NCBI RefSeq assembly: GCF_000264995.1
Contig: NW_006767440.1
Coordinates: 207,020 to 263,941 of the forward strand
From: Punctularia strigosozonata HHB-11173 SS5
Taxonomy: Eukaryota > Basidiomycota > Agaricomycetes > Corticiales > Punctulariaceae
Reading direction: 5' to 3'
Length of the DNA: 56,922 nt
A program made the translations under genes and the position numbers. The notes below the pieces were generated by a model. It was given only the letters and a program-made list of their open reading frames with translations, did no database searches and was not told the origin of the DNA. The stretch's first letter is position 1. The number at the start of each line of letters is the position of its first letter. Shown here in pieces: positions 1 through 9,499 of the stretch.

Positions 1-853
1 GTGGAACGACGAGCTCCAGGATCGATGCGGGCTCACCGGACCGGGCTATGCCTCACAGGATCGTTCAGCCAGTGCTAGAAGCTTTCAAAGAATCATCCAG
101 ATCCTACGATTGCGTACAATGTGCGATTCCGACGTTCCTCTCCTAGGGCCGGTATCAACGATGAGACGTTTCGATGGTACTGGAGGCGGGGGATACCGCT
201 CAAATGTGAGGGCAACCGAGCAAAGAGGGTAATACGGCGGAGGCCAGGTAGGGTGCCTGGGGCCGCGACTAATGACGGGACCGCTGCCGGTGCATCCCAG
301 AATCCGTATGTAGGCTCTGCATCATGGGTACCGCATACATGAGGGTGGGCGGCCACTTTACGAGGACGAAGTAGCACAAAACGCCAATCCAGCCGTATTT
401 TATTGTGATGGGAGGTGCAATATGGTAGCACCGGCCTCTCACATGCTGCTGGGATCGCGGTGCTCCCAAGTGCGCGGCGACATATTGGCTCGACCAAGCA
501 CAACAAGCTATATAATGTCAAACACGTTGCTGATAGAGTTACACATAATATACCCATGTCTAGGGGGTGACCAAGGTGCCTTAGGTTTGCTCCGCCTCCC
601 AGGGGAAAGGGGACAGCTGCAAGTTCGGGGCCATGGAAGTTCACAAACTGACTAGAGTCAGTTTAGAATATTCACACAGTAAGAAATAAAATTTTCACGA
701 TCAGTTCGGGACCTGAATTTTGGCAGGGGACAGGGGACAACACGGGAAATTAGGTTCAGTTCAGGCTGGCAGGGGACAGGGGACGAACCTAAGGTCCTAA
801 AACTAGTAGTCATCTGCGTCTATCAAATGGGTTACTGTAACAGATCATCCATT
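1..853. other. No gene recognised; left edge
   Basis: Short open frames occur on both strands at 93-655 but overlap each other, lack domains and show no consistent coding strand, so I call none. Around 722-790 the phrase GGCAGGGGACAGGGGAC occurs twice about 47 bp apart, a small purine-rich repeat. Nothing else is supported. Confidence 0.5.
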
Positions 854-966
854 TGTTGTACAGAATGATGCAAACCTTACTCATCAATGACATCACCTCA
901 AGATCCAACACCTATATAAATACGAAAATTTTGTAATGTAGCACAGAGTTCTTTTGCAATACAACA
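854..966 (+). repeat. Possible very short LTR fragment
   Basis: The 113-bp stretch starts TGTTGTA and ends TACAACA, a perfect 7-bp inverted end pair of the TG...CA type. A TATA-like CCTATATAAATA lies at about 910-921. The flanks (CCATT and GGATC) show no 5-bp duplication. It could be a chance palindrome or the remains of a small LTR. Confidence 0.22.
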
Positions 967-1049
967 GGATCCAACTGATTTGTTGCGCTATGTGCTCCCT
1001 TTTCCTTCCCTCACATGCATAAGTGTTGCATACTCCTTACAGTTACTAA

Positions 1050-1240
1050 GGCCCCATTTGGTTGGGTTTGATTCTGTGAGAATCAGGCGCCTAATTTGAC
1101 TTTGCTTGACTTTTGTCCTCCTCATATGGCAAGCCCCTGTTCTATTGTGTTGAGTTTGTCTCACAGTCTTACCGTTTATGGTATGCAAGCAGAGTCAAAT
1201 CATCTGATTCTTCCAGAATCAGGTGTTGCCAAACGGGGCC
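1050..1240. mobile_element. PIF/Harbinger (Tourist-like) MITE
   Basis: This is a 191-bp non-autonomous DNA transposon. The left end reads GGCCCCATTTGG and the right end CCAAACGGGGCC; the inverted similarity continues imperfectly inward through GATTCT and AGAATCAG blocks on each side. It is flanked by the 3-bp direct repeat TAA (1047-1049 and 1241-1243), the TWA target duplication typical of PIF/Harbinger. Its GGCCCC terminus matches the start of the autonomous PIF element at 26467, which may be its source of transposase. There is no coding capacity. Confidence 0.8.
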
Positions 1241-1243
1241 TAA

Positions 1244-1732
1244 CTGTTATTGCAAATCCAGAAGTGCGTGTTCCATTTGCCTTCATCATCGCTGATGCTA
1301 TTCCACACCTACACGGTGATAAAGGTCATTTCATCAAGAAAAATCTTGAACACCCTGAAGACGCACACAGCAATTCTGTCAGCATTGGTATGGGTGTACA
1401 AGATGCCATTGTGCAGAGTGTGTTCAACAATGAAGAACCAAACACTGTTGCAGACGGTTTGGTCAGGACTGCAGTGACGACTGCCAGTACCACAAAGAGG
1501 GACACTGAGCGTGTTGGGCCCCTGACCATCCGTTATGCTCACTGAGCGAATGACATCAAAAAATAAGTCAGAAAAATCCTGGACCCCTGTATCTAGGAAA
1601 TGTGCCATGTTGCCCATACTGTCTGATAGTACTCAATTCAATTTGAGTACCATGAACATGTATTCCTCCTTGGCCATTGATGATGACCAGGAGGAGGTTG
1701 ACTCTGAACCCAAGGTCAGCATATTCATCTGA
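1244..1732 (+). pseudogene. Unrecognised ORF remnants right of the MITE
   Basis: Two open stretches on + (to 1545, and 1535-1732) have plausible amino-acid composition. The first contains a PEVRVPFAFIIADAIPHL segment; the second ends in an acidic EEVDSEPK stretch. I recognise no family. The second frame stops at a TGA supplied by the terminus of the repeat that starts at 1726, so the coding sequence looks cut by that insertion. This could be a TE gene fragment or chance. Confidence 0.2.
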
Positions 1733-2223
1733 AAAAATCTTGATCTATATAGCTGCCCCTCAGAACTATGGACACTATTGTAGTGCTATGGATGCTATAT
1801 AGAAGTTGCCCAGTTGCTATTTAGTGCTATGGTTGCTATGTAAGTATGTCAGTTGCTATATAGTGCTATATAGTAACTATAGGTAATATAGTTCAAAGTA
1901 CTAGCTACATAGTAATACATGGCTCATAGGTGCGGTCAATATAGCACCCATGGGTTTGGTATGTATCTGTATAGTGGTGATAGCAGGGCTCCCAACTTAC
2001 ACCTATCATGATCTAAGTCAGTCTCAGGTCCTGAACTGTAGTGTTAGCCTATACATTGTCAGATATATGCATGAATAAACTATGTACAAGGTGGCTAAGT
2101 ATCAACAAGCTTGTGCTATGTGAATGGACACAGTGGCCAATGTGGACTTATAGATTCAACACGAAATCACATGTCATGTGACAGCCCAAGTCTGTCCTCC
2201 CCTTTGGTTTGTCATCTTAGCCC
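1726..2223. repeat. Arm of an unclassified inverted-repeat element (copy A)
   Basis: It begins CATCTGAAAAAATC and is about 90% similar by eye, in inverted orientation, to 34583-35061. Both copies contain clusters of TGCTATATAG-type words in the first 200 bp, which look like subterminal repeats. Homology stops near GTCATCTTAG at about 2223. Sequence to 2469 then shows a short repetitive run of GCAAGAGCGCCG words before the 5' LTR of chromovirus A. The other end of this copy is missing. Confidence 0.6.
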
Positions 2224-2469
2224 ACCGCACTGGTAAGTGCGCTCAACATTGCACTGGCAAGAGCGCCGTCTGCCGCAGGGGCAAGAGCGCCGCCCACCAC
2301 GCCGACAAGTGTGCTGGTCCACTGCATGCAAGTGCGGATCCTGTCATGGCACACCTCCAGTACTTGTCTTTTCCTATTTCCTCGCATTCCCCACACAGTT
2401 GTTTTACCCCTTCAGGTTTCCTAGGAGCTCCCAGATGCTCCTTCCACTCTTTTGGATTTCTTAGGAGCC

Positions 2470-3218
2470 TGTCACATGTCGATCCAGACCGATCTACGCC
2501 GATCCGCTCCACCGATCATCACCGATCCGCACCGATCTTCTCCGATCCGTTCTCTGACTCTTCGCTGACCTCTTTGCTGACACCAATCCCGCCTTTCCCG
2601 TTTCGGCTGAGGGCGGGATACACCTATCACATGTACTGGGCCACCGGCGGCTCAACACCCCGGTGGTTCCAGATCTTTGAACGGATTCAACTCCGACTTT
2701 CCTGATCCCTGTTCCCTTTGTTTGACATCATAGTTTCCCTTTGTAGACTTTAGTTTCCCGTTGCTTGCAACGGATCCTTTGGTCCGTCCTTTCCGCCTCT
2801 TCCTTAGATATGTTCCCTTTGTGTTCCATGCGTTATCTCTCGTTTCTGTATGTTTCCTTTGTGCGCCAAACGGCGCCTCCGATCTCTGCATCTCTGACTT
2901 TGCCACTGTTCTATTTCATGTATATAAACCGTCGAACTGTACCGTAGATAGTCAGTTTGAATATCGACTAAGCTTCATCCTCTCTCTCCTGCAGACTCAG
3001 AGTGTGTAGCAGCCTAGTGCACGAGCTTAGGCTTGGTCCGCATCTGATCTCAACTTCACCAACACTTCTGACTTATCGACTCAACGCCAACGCGTCTCCA
3101 ACTCCTCTCTGACTCTACCTTTTGAGTTTCTCTTTCTCTTTCATTCTATTCTTTGTATATACATTTCGGACTTCGGTCCTCCGACCTTGTTCCCCTTTGT
3201 TTGCATCTGATCTTGACA
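2470..3218 (+). repeat. 5' LTR of chromovirus A
   Basis: This 749-bp LTR begins TGTCACATG and ends TTGACA, giving inverted TGTCA/TGACA termini. It aligns along its length with 14466-15210, with scattered substitutions and few short indels, roughly 90% by eye. It contains TATATAAA at 2921-2928. It is followed two bases later by the self-priming site. Confidence 0.9.
2921..2964 (+). promoter_or_regulatory. LTR TATA box and self-primer at the inferred RNA start
   Basis: TATATAAA lies at 2921-2928. About 33 bp downstream, AGTTTGAATAT (2954-2964) is exactly complementary to the 11 nt at 3221-3231 beyond the LTR. In Tf1/sushi elements the first nucleotides of the mRNA fold back on such a site and prime reverse transcription after cleavage. 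The spacing fits 2954 as the transcription start; this is inferred. Confidence 0.65.
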
Positions 3219-3220
3219 GT

Positions 3221-3231
3221 ATATTCAAACT
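3221..3231 (+). other. Self-priming primer-binding site
   Basis: ATATTCAAACT starts two bases after the LTR end (3218) and is perfectly complementary to 2954-2964. No tRNA-type TGG-initial primer site is present here, which supports self-priming rather than tRNA priming. Confidence 0.65.
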
Positions 3232-3248
3232 AGGCTACACTCTCTACT

Positions 3249-3906
3249 ATGCTTCACCGTTCTCCCCGTTTTGCAGGTCAAGTGCCTGCTTCTCCGACTA
3301 TTCCTTCTTATTCCCTTCTTGATCCCGATAGTACTACTGCTCGCCCCTACTCTCACGCAGATCCAAACATTTTTACAGGTTTCGAGGGTCACTCGGGCGG
3401 TTTTGCCACTACTCCGCAATTGGCGCTCTATGCCGCCCAACAGGCTAGCCTTGCTCGGATGCGCGCCAATGCACCTGTTCTTTCAGAGAACATCCTAGGA
3501 CTTCCGCGTGCTCCTGCTGTGGCCTTCAGCATGGCCATCGCCAACGATGCTCTCGAGTAGTTCCGCAACGGTGAAACTCTTCCATCCATTTCCTCCGATC
3601 CCCGCCAACACAACACTATCGATATCTCTCATACTCCGCCTCTTACTAGTCGCCAACCTGTTGATGCCGACGAGTCTGACGAGTCTGACAACGATGACGA
3701 CGACGACGCCAACAATGCCAACAATGCCAACAATGCCAACGCCGACAACATCGACAACACTGCTGTCGGAGATGATGGTAACGATGAAGACAACGACATC
3801 GACTTCAACCCCACGCCAGGTGGCGGGGATGGCAGCGGAGGAGATGATGGAAACACGGAGGAGGCGGCGGGGGAGGTCCCAACCCACCTCAAGGAGGCCC
3901 TGCTCC
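3249..3906 (+). pseudogene. Truncated gag of chromovirus A
   Basis: The structural protein frame starts at ATG 3249 (MLHRSPRFAGQ) and runs about 100 codons to an in-frame TAG at 3558-3560, consistent with CAG to TAG. It then continues open as an acidic, Asn/Asp-rich linker (DESDESDNDDDDD, then ANN repeats). A shift of frame near 3860 gives a GGPNPPQGGPAP run typical of the Gly/Pro hinge of basidiomycete Ty3 Gag. The sequence stops there at the foreign LTR at 3907. The capsid and zinc-knuckle regions are absent. Remnants of the Gag C-terminus probably lie at 9426-9550. Virus-like particle function is lost from this copy. Confidence 0.7.
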
Positions 3907-4569
3907 TGTGACGAGCGACGTGCAGGGGAACACCCATTGGGGTTACCAACTACTCAGACAGCCGGAATGTCCAAGTAATCGGGTAGAGTTGGATGGAAGA
4001 GCAACGTCGTCGGCACTTACTTTAGGCAAGAGTACACGCAGAAAAGGAGGAGCTGGGCTTGACTCAAGGTCACTGGACTCAAGGTCGACAGCGACGCAAT
4101 AGGCACCTAATGGACTCAAGGTCACACACTAAGTCCCCAAGACACAAGTTAGCATAGTATCTAGTACAGAGACAGTTACTCACCTAAGTCCCCAAGACAC
4201 AAGAGGTCAAGATGGGGACTTAGGGCGAGCTACAGGGGTCTTATATACACAAATCCATGGTCCAAGAATAGTACAAGAGAATCACATGCAGGGCACAAGG
4301 ATGAGTAAGATCGACCCACTTAGGTGGGTCAGGATTATGAATCAAGGAGTTAGAAGGAATAACGAGTCATTATTCATGAGTAAGTGGAATAAAACTCCGG
4401 TGGCTGTGCAGGGCTGTGCAAGGCAGTGCAGGGCAGTGTCAATGATGTTGTACTGCTGCCACTGAAGGTCACGTGACTTTGGAAAAGGAAAGGTGGTAAA
4501 AGGAAAATGACAAGTCCATATCTGGAAATAAAAAATGCGAAAATAAATTGTCCTTTTCCTCTCATCACA
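3907..4569 (+). repeat. LTR of a second Ty3-type family (family B), copy 1
   Basis: This 663-bp sequence begins TGTGACGAG and ends TCATCACA, giving TGTGA/TCACA inverted ends. It is highly similar to 50236-50888 over its full length. Its flanks (GCTCC and GACCT) share no duplication, unlike the second copy. It therefore may be one end of a larger or recombined element. A TTATATACA box near 4250 and AATAAA near 4542 suggest + orientation. Confidence 0.8.
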
Positions 4570-4596
4570 GACCTCACACCCCAAAGGCATGGTTCG

Positions 4597-5958
4597 ATGC
4601 ACCAGACGGGGAGGGGCACCAACGAATCATGGCCAGATCCTGACGGGCAGCCGTCCGGGCATCGTCACCAGAAATGGTCGCGCGAACACTCGCCCCCCAG
4701 GAGATGCCACTCTCGCCACACATCGCCAGAGAAGAAGAGAAGACAACGGGACTCTTCCTCCGGGTCGCATGGCCAAGCGCAGAGCGATGAGGAAGAGGGC
4801 TCAGGATCCCGCCCTAGGAGACGTTACACCCGGTCCCCGTCATCCTCAAGTAGTTTGCCACATGGGTCGCGGCCGTCTTCAAGGGGTTTGTCCAGGGGAA
4901 GCCACTGACGCAGGTCTTCAAGGAGCTCATCGCCAGGATCCTCGCTGTCCAACCACCGGTCGAGGACCACACATGCACGTCGCCACTCTCCGCGCAGAGA
5001 TCACTCGCGGAAACGGTGCTCGAGGTTGGAGCGGCACATACACCGCGTACAGGAAACGACCAAAGATCCGCACCGCCCGCAACTTGTCAGGGGAAAGCAG
5101 GCAAAGGCCGATTGCTACTTGATCCCCAACCCCATCTGGAAGAAGTTCCAGGAAGGGTGGACAACCCACATCCCGCTAAACTATCTCACCGACAAGGCCG
5201 TCGCAGAATACGGCTGCAATACGTTGTTCCTCCTCATGGACATGTACGCAGTTGACCCCGCAAGAGGCCTCATCCAGGCAGAGAAGGTTCTCCCATCGGC
5301 CAGAGAACTGAAACTGTCGTTCGGGGAGTGGCACCAGGCTTGGAAGCGACTGCTCCAGCTGATCAAGACCTACTTCCCCCACGACTACGAGCGGTGGAAG
5401 AAGCACTTCCAGCACATATGCTGCACGGATGGGGCTACTTCCAAGAACTGGACCCTATGGCTTGCGTATGATGCGGAGGTCCGCCGCCGATGTCACCTGG
5501 AGGGTATAGACCCCGGAGCCTTCCATAAGAACATCTGGAAGAAGGTGGAGCCCACGCATATCAAAGCACAGGTCATGGCTTCCCTGCAGCCCTTTCGTGC
5601 CCAAACTGCATCGCGGAGCTCTGGCTCCAGACCTGAACATTCGTCAAGGCACGCATCTGGGTGGGCCCAACTCTCCTCTCCGAAACCCATTGACTCGAGG
5701 TGCTTCTTCTATGGCAGAAAGGGCCATAAGGCCTCGGCCTGCAAGGCTGACAGGCTCATCAATGGGCAGCCGATCAGGCTCACCCGCGGTGACGACCGTT
5801 TGGTCAAGGACGACAAGGGCCGCCAATACTGCTTCTACTTCAACATGGCCGGCGGGTGCACGAAGAAGGACGCCAGACCCTGCGCCAAAGGAGACCACCG
5901 GTATACCCTTTGCGGGGGTACGAACCACGGAGCCCAGCTGTGCACCATTGTGTGTTGA
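4597..5958 (+). pseudogene. DIRS-type Gag, one in-frame stop
   Basis: One frame runs from ATG 4597 to TGA 5958 (about 453 codons), broken only by TGA at 4906-4908, next to a run of Arg codons and consistent with CGA to TGA. The N-terminal ~140 residues are rich in Arg-Ser and His-Ser, a basic nucleic-acid-binding tail. The middle has the WKKFQEGW ... FGEWHQAWKRL segment found in fungal DIRS Gag. Near the C-terminus are Cys/His motifs (CFFYGRKGHKASAC, then CFYFNMAGGC with CAKGDH), resembling zinc-finger packaging modules. The end overlaps the RT frame by about 360 nt, so Pol would need frameshifting or reinitiation. Unlike the downstream frames, it is not intact. Confidence 0.75.
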
Positions 5959-7600
5959 GGCGTTCCGGATCACCACTCCATTCATCACGTCTCGCTGGGA
6001 CAAGGCACTCGGTAAATACGATCTACACGGGAGGTTCCCCGGAATTGTGTCGAGTATCTTGAACGGTTTCAACATCGGGGTCACCTCTTCGCTAATAGAA
6101 ACATATAATCCTCCTAACCATCGCTCGGCAACCGAGAACAGCGAGGCAATTGACACTTATGTCGTAAAAGAGAGGCGCGTGGGGCGCTACATGGGCCTGT
6201 TCTCCAAGCCGCAGCTCAAAGCGCTTATAGGGCCATTCCAAACGTCTCCGCTGGGGGCCGTTCCAAAAGCCGGCACGCACGAAATGCAGATGATCCAATA
6301 TTTTTCATTCCCACATGACAACCACTCCCAGGTGTCAGTTAGCAGCAAAATCGATACTGACCTCTTTCAATGCGAATGGGGGTCATTCACCAAAATGGTG
6401 CTCCTGGTCATGGAAGCACTGTCGAACGCTCAAGTTGCAATGCTCGATGTAGATGCGGCCTTTTGCTGCATTCCAATACGACCGGATCAGCAGCGCCACT
6501 TCATCGTCCACTGGCGCAGTCAGTTTTGGATGGACCACAACGCGCCATTTGGACCAGCAAGCTCCCCAGGCATCTGGGGCCGGGTTGCGGACTGTATGGC
6601 AGCCATCTACCTCACCTGGGGGGTAGACGCACTGAAAAAGTGGGTTGATGACTTCGCCTTCTTCAGATACCCACGAGATACGGATGCGAATGGAGAGCCG
6701 AGCTACTGGTACGGCATCGCGGAGATTATGGCACTGGCAGACGACCTGGGATGGCCATGGAAGCCGTCGAAGATGCATGATTTCGCCCAGGTCTTCAAGT
6801 ACTTAGGATTTGTTTGGGACCTGGTGGCGAAGCGCGTCTCAATCCCAGACGAGAAGAAATTGTGCTACCTGGGCAAGCTAGAAGCCTGGACACCGGGCAA
6901 CTCCTTCACAAGGAAGGAGGCCGAGCGGCTCCTTGGGACTCTCGTTCATTGCAGCATGGCTATCCCAGACGGATGGTCACGTCTTGTTCATCTATCCAAG
7001 TTCACTAGCTCATTCCACCACACCTCGTCACCGTTTGCGAAGAGGAGGCCGAACGCGCAGGTATTTGAAGACATCGAGTTCTGGAAGGCTCAGCTGCGGT
7101 TACAAGAATGCGGCAGTACTCTCATGGTACCGTCACTCGTCTCAACATGTGATCTTTGGGTAGACGCCTCCACTTCGTTCGGGGTTGGAGCAGTCATCAA
7201 TGACACTTGGGACGCATGGGCATTCAAGCCAGGCTGGAAAACCGACAGGCGCGACATTGGCTGGGGAGAAATGGTCGCAGTCAAGTTCGGATTGTGTCTG
7301 GCAATCGTGAGAGGCGTTTCGGACACACATTTGGTCATGAAATCGGATAACCAGGGCATTATCAGCACCCTAGAAGCTGGAAAGTCAAGGAACGTCAAAC
7401 AAAATCGGGTTCTTCAGAGGGTAGTTGTGCTTATGCGCGAGGCTAACATCTGGATCGTATCCCAATACATTCTGTCAAGCCAGAACAGGGCCGACAAACC
7501 CTCGAGGGGGATTGCCCCAAAGGGTCTCCCACAATTTGAATCTCCTATTAAGATACCTTTCTGCATAACCGGACTCATAGCTAGAGTGACATCACTGTAA
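5597..7600 (+). CDS. DIRS reverse transcriptase / RNase H
   Basis: The frame is open over 667 codons, but the first ~115 codons overlap Gag in another frame and are low complexity. Real RT similarity begins near 5950 (FITSRWDKALGKYDL). RT motifs include a DVDAAFCCIPIRPDQQRHF core (about 6448-6505), FGPASSPGIW, and the catalytic WVDDF box (about 6640-6655), the YxDD equivalent. RNase H follows from about 7150 (DLWVDASTSFGVGAV, GWGEMVAVKFGL, SDNQGI, RADKPSRG), supplying the acidic active site. No stops interrupt it. It would copy the element's RNA into DNA together with the recombinase encoded next. The start codon is uncertain; a shift from Gag is more likely than the first ATG. Confidence 0.85.
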   Translation: MPKLHRGALAPDLNIRQGTHLGGPNSPLRNPLTRGASSMAERAIRPRPARLTGSSMGSRSGSPAVTTVWSRTTRAANTASTSTWPAGARRRTPDPAPKETTGIPFAGVRTTEPSCAPLCVEAFRITTPFITSRWDKALGKYDLHGRFPGIVSSILNGFNIGVTSSLIETYNPPNHRSATENSEAIDTYVVKERRVGRYMGLFSKPQLKALIGPFQTSPLGAVPKAGTHEMQMIQYFSFPHDNHSQVSVSSKIDTDLFQCEWGSFTKMVLLVMEALSNAQVAMLDVDAAFCCIPIRPDQQRHFIVHWRSQFWMDHNAPFGPASSPGIWGRVADCMAAIYLTWGVDALKKWVDDFAFFRYPRDTDANGEPSYWYGIAEIMALADDLGWPWKPSKMHDFAQVFKYLGFVWDLVAKRVSIPDEKKLCYLGKLEAWTPGNSFTRKEAERLLGTLVHCSMAIPDGWSRLVHLSKFTSSFHHTSSPFAKRRPNAQVFEDIEFWKAQLRLQECGSTLMVPSLVSTCDLWVDASTSFGVGAVINDTWDAWAFKPGWKTDRRDIGWGEMVAVKFGLCLAIVRGVSDTHLVMKSDNQGIISTLEAGKSRNVKQNRVLQRVVVLMREANIWIVSQYILSSQNRADKPSRGIAPKGLPQFESPIKIPFCITGLIARVTSL

Positions 7601-7704
7601 TTACTACACCCTGACATTATTTGCAGTCACTCGGAAAGTGAGCAAGAGGAGTCATAGACACGAGGCACCTCGCGGCAGCTCTTGCCACTTACGCCAACCT
7701 TCTC

Positions 7705-8835
7705 ATGCACACAGCGATGACACCTTCCACGACAAGGCGCTCTTGGTGGTGGGACATCCACCCATCGCAATGGGACTCCCTCGCAAACGATCACTTCATC
7801 CTACCACACTTGAGATCGCGGTTGGCGAGGCTCCACAACCCAAACAAAATCAGGTTGTCTGCGGCGACAGAGGAGCACTTGGCAAGGGCTCTCCTTCACG
7901 GGTGGGCCCCATCTACTCTTAGAGGATACAATAGCGCAGTGAATCGGTTTATTCAATTCTGCAGAGACGAGAAGATCCACCGACGATTCTGGCTCCCAGC
8001 GGATGAACTTGTACTCTGCATGTTCGCCGCGTCGAGCGAAGGCCACCATGCAGGCAGCACCGCCAGGAACGCCCTCGCCAGGCTCAAGGCTTGGCATTCT
8101 GTGCAGAACGCAGAATGGAAAGGAGGCAAACACCTCGATTACGTCCTGAACGGGGTGGAGAACAGATGCCCCACCCTCTCGCATAGACCACCCTGCCTTC
8201 CCATCAATCAGAAGATGCTACGCATCCTCAGGGTGGGCCTGGACCTGTCAGACAATGTCAACATGGCCGTCTTTGCGGCCGCGTGTGTGGCTTTCTGGGG
8301 CCAATGCCGCCTAGGTGAACTCCTCCCATCCTTGACAACGCCGGCAGCCGCAAAGAGGAACCTGAGTCATGCAGACATCACCTTCCCGACACCTGCATCC
8401 CCCTCCCACGTCATTCACCTCCCATCGATGAAGGTCCGCTTCAGTCAAGGTGAAGATGTTGTCATCCTCCACCAACGCAGCTCGTCGGACCCCATCGGAG
8501 CTCTGCGGCATCACCTGTACTGGAACAAACCGGGATCCGACGACCACCTCTTCGCCTACCGAACAACCTGCAGCATCTGCCCTCTTACCCGGTGTTTCTT
8601 CATGCGGAAATGCAGCACAATCTGGAGTCAGGCCAGCCTGCCAAGGTTCATGGGACATTTGTTCCGCATCGGAGGTACCATGGAACTGTTACTGGCCAGC
8701 ATCCCACCCGACGTCATAAAGAAAGCCGGGCAATGGTCCTCCGGCGCCTTCCTGCGCTATTGGAGGGTGGTCAAAGGCATTCTCTCATCACACATGCAGC
8801 ATCTCCCACCAGGCCAATCCCAGTACTTTCTCTGA
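7705..8835 (+). CDS. Tyrosine recombinase of the DIRS-like element
   Basis: This 376-aa frame begins 104 bp after the RT frame ends. The N-terminal half resembles the core-binding helical domain of phage-type integrases (AATEEHLARALLHGWAPSTL, FIQFCRDEKI). The C-terminal catalytic half shows the expected residues: Arg in WGQCRLGELLPS, the H-x-x-R box in GHLFRIGG, a second conserved aromatic/His position in AGQWSS, and the probable nucleophile Tyr in FLRYWR. It would integrate a circular cDNA without making a target duplication, consistent with none being visible around the element. No stop or frameshift is seen, so it could be functional. Fungal Crypton recombinases are an alternative relative, but the linked RT argues for DIRS/Ngaro. 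Confidence 0.85.
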   Translation: MHTAMTPSTTRRSWWWDIHPSQWDSLANDHFILPHLRSRLARLHNPNKIRLSAATEEHLARALLHGWAPSTLRGYNSAVNRFIQFCRDEKIHRRFWLPADELVLCMFAASSEGHHAGSTARNALARLKAWHSVQNAEWKGGKHLDYVLNGVENRCPTLSHRPPCLPINQKMLRILRVGLDLSDNVNMAVFAAACVAFWGQCRLGELLPSLTTPAAAKRNLSHADITFPTPASPSHVIHLPSMKVRFSQGEDVVILHQRSSSDPIGALRHHLYWNKPGSDDHLFAYRTTCSICPLTRCFFMRKCSTIWSQASLPRFMGHLFRIGGTMELLLASIPPDVIKKAGQWSSGAFLRYWRVVKGILSSHMQHLPPGQSQYFL

Positions 8836-8895
8836 CGATCACGACTGCAAGGTGGGGGTCAGCTGGGCACGTGCACCACTGCTGGGGTGCGGTCT

Positions 8896-9015
8896 GGGCG
8901 AGCCGTCGTGCTCGCACCTGGCCTGCACCCAAGCTGACACGCTTCACCCACACCTCACGGTGGACCTCTCTGCGTGCTCCCTGCGCAAGACTGCAGGACT
9001 GCAACCCGCCCAAGA
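8896..9015 (+). repeat. Direct repeat 1 (putative B1 of split repeats)
   Basis: This is a 120-bp unit starting GGGCGAGCCGTCG, 61 bp after the recombinase stop. It is about 92% identical by eye to 9303-9422. The intervening 287 bp contain GAGTAGAGAGTAGA and inverted GTGTTG/CAACAC words. Confidence 0.75.
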
Positions 9016-9302
9016 GTGGGTGCACCAGAGCGGAGGCCACGAGTGGCAGTGCCAGTTCTTGGGTGGAGGAGGTTGCCTCGCTGGCTCCCTTGCTTCTGCT
9101 TCTGATGGCAATGAGGGTGTCGAGCTCCTTCGTTGTTTTTTCATCCCGCCCTCCACTCCCTGTCATCACAGACACACTTTCCGTGGTCTCTAGGAGCATG
9201 GTGTTGAGATTCACAACGTGTATTACAATAGAGAGTAGAGAGTAGATCACAACACTCCCTAAGCACACTGAGCACACTGAGAGTTCCAACCAAGTAGGCC
9301 GG

Positions 9303-9422
9303 GGGCAAGCCGTCGCGCTCGCACCCGGCCTGCGCCCAAGCTGACACGCTTCACCCACACCTCGCGGTGGACCTCTCTGCGTGCTCCCTGTGCGAGACTG
9401 CAGGACTGCAACCCACCCAAGA
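9303..9422 (+). repeat. Direct repeat 2 (putative B2), right end of DIRS element
   Basis: Second copy of the 120-bp unit. Immediately after it, at about 9426, sequence compatible with the C-terminal Gag of chromovirus A resumes (Gln/Ala/Thr-rich, MQAQAATATNT), so this repeat marks the right boundary of the insertion. Confidence 0.75.
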
Positions 9423-9499
9423 CGTGAGTCCGCCATGCAAGCCCAGGCGGCCACCGCTACAAACACCGCTACAAACATCACGACTGGCAAGTCCGACGC

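Larger units (their letters stand above)
4570..9422 (+). mobile_element. DIRS-like tyrosine-recombinase retroelement
   Basis: It contains a DIRS-type Gag, an overlapping RT/RNase H frame, and a tyrosine recombinase, followed by two 120-bp direct repeats (8896-9015 and 9303-9422) separated by 287 bp. The order B1-A2-B2 after the last ORF is what Ngaro/PAT-type split-repeat elements show. I could not find the matching A1 copy at the left end, where an LTR abuts at 4569. The left end may be truncated or the repeats may have another origin. It lies inside the gag of chromovirus A. Confidence 0.75.

Noticed and set aside
93-655. Overlapping open frames at the left edge (up to 183 codons on the minus strand)
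   Set aside because: No domains, conflicting strands and unremarkable composition; no support for a gene.
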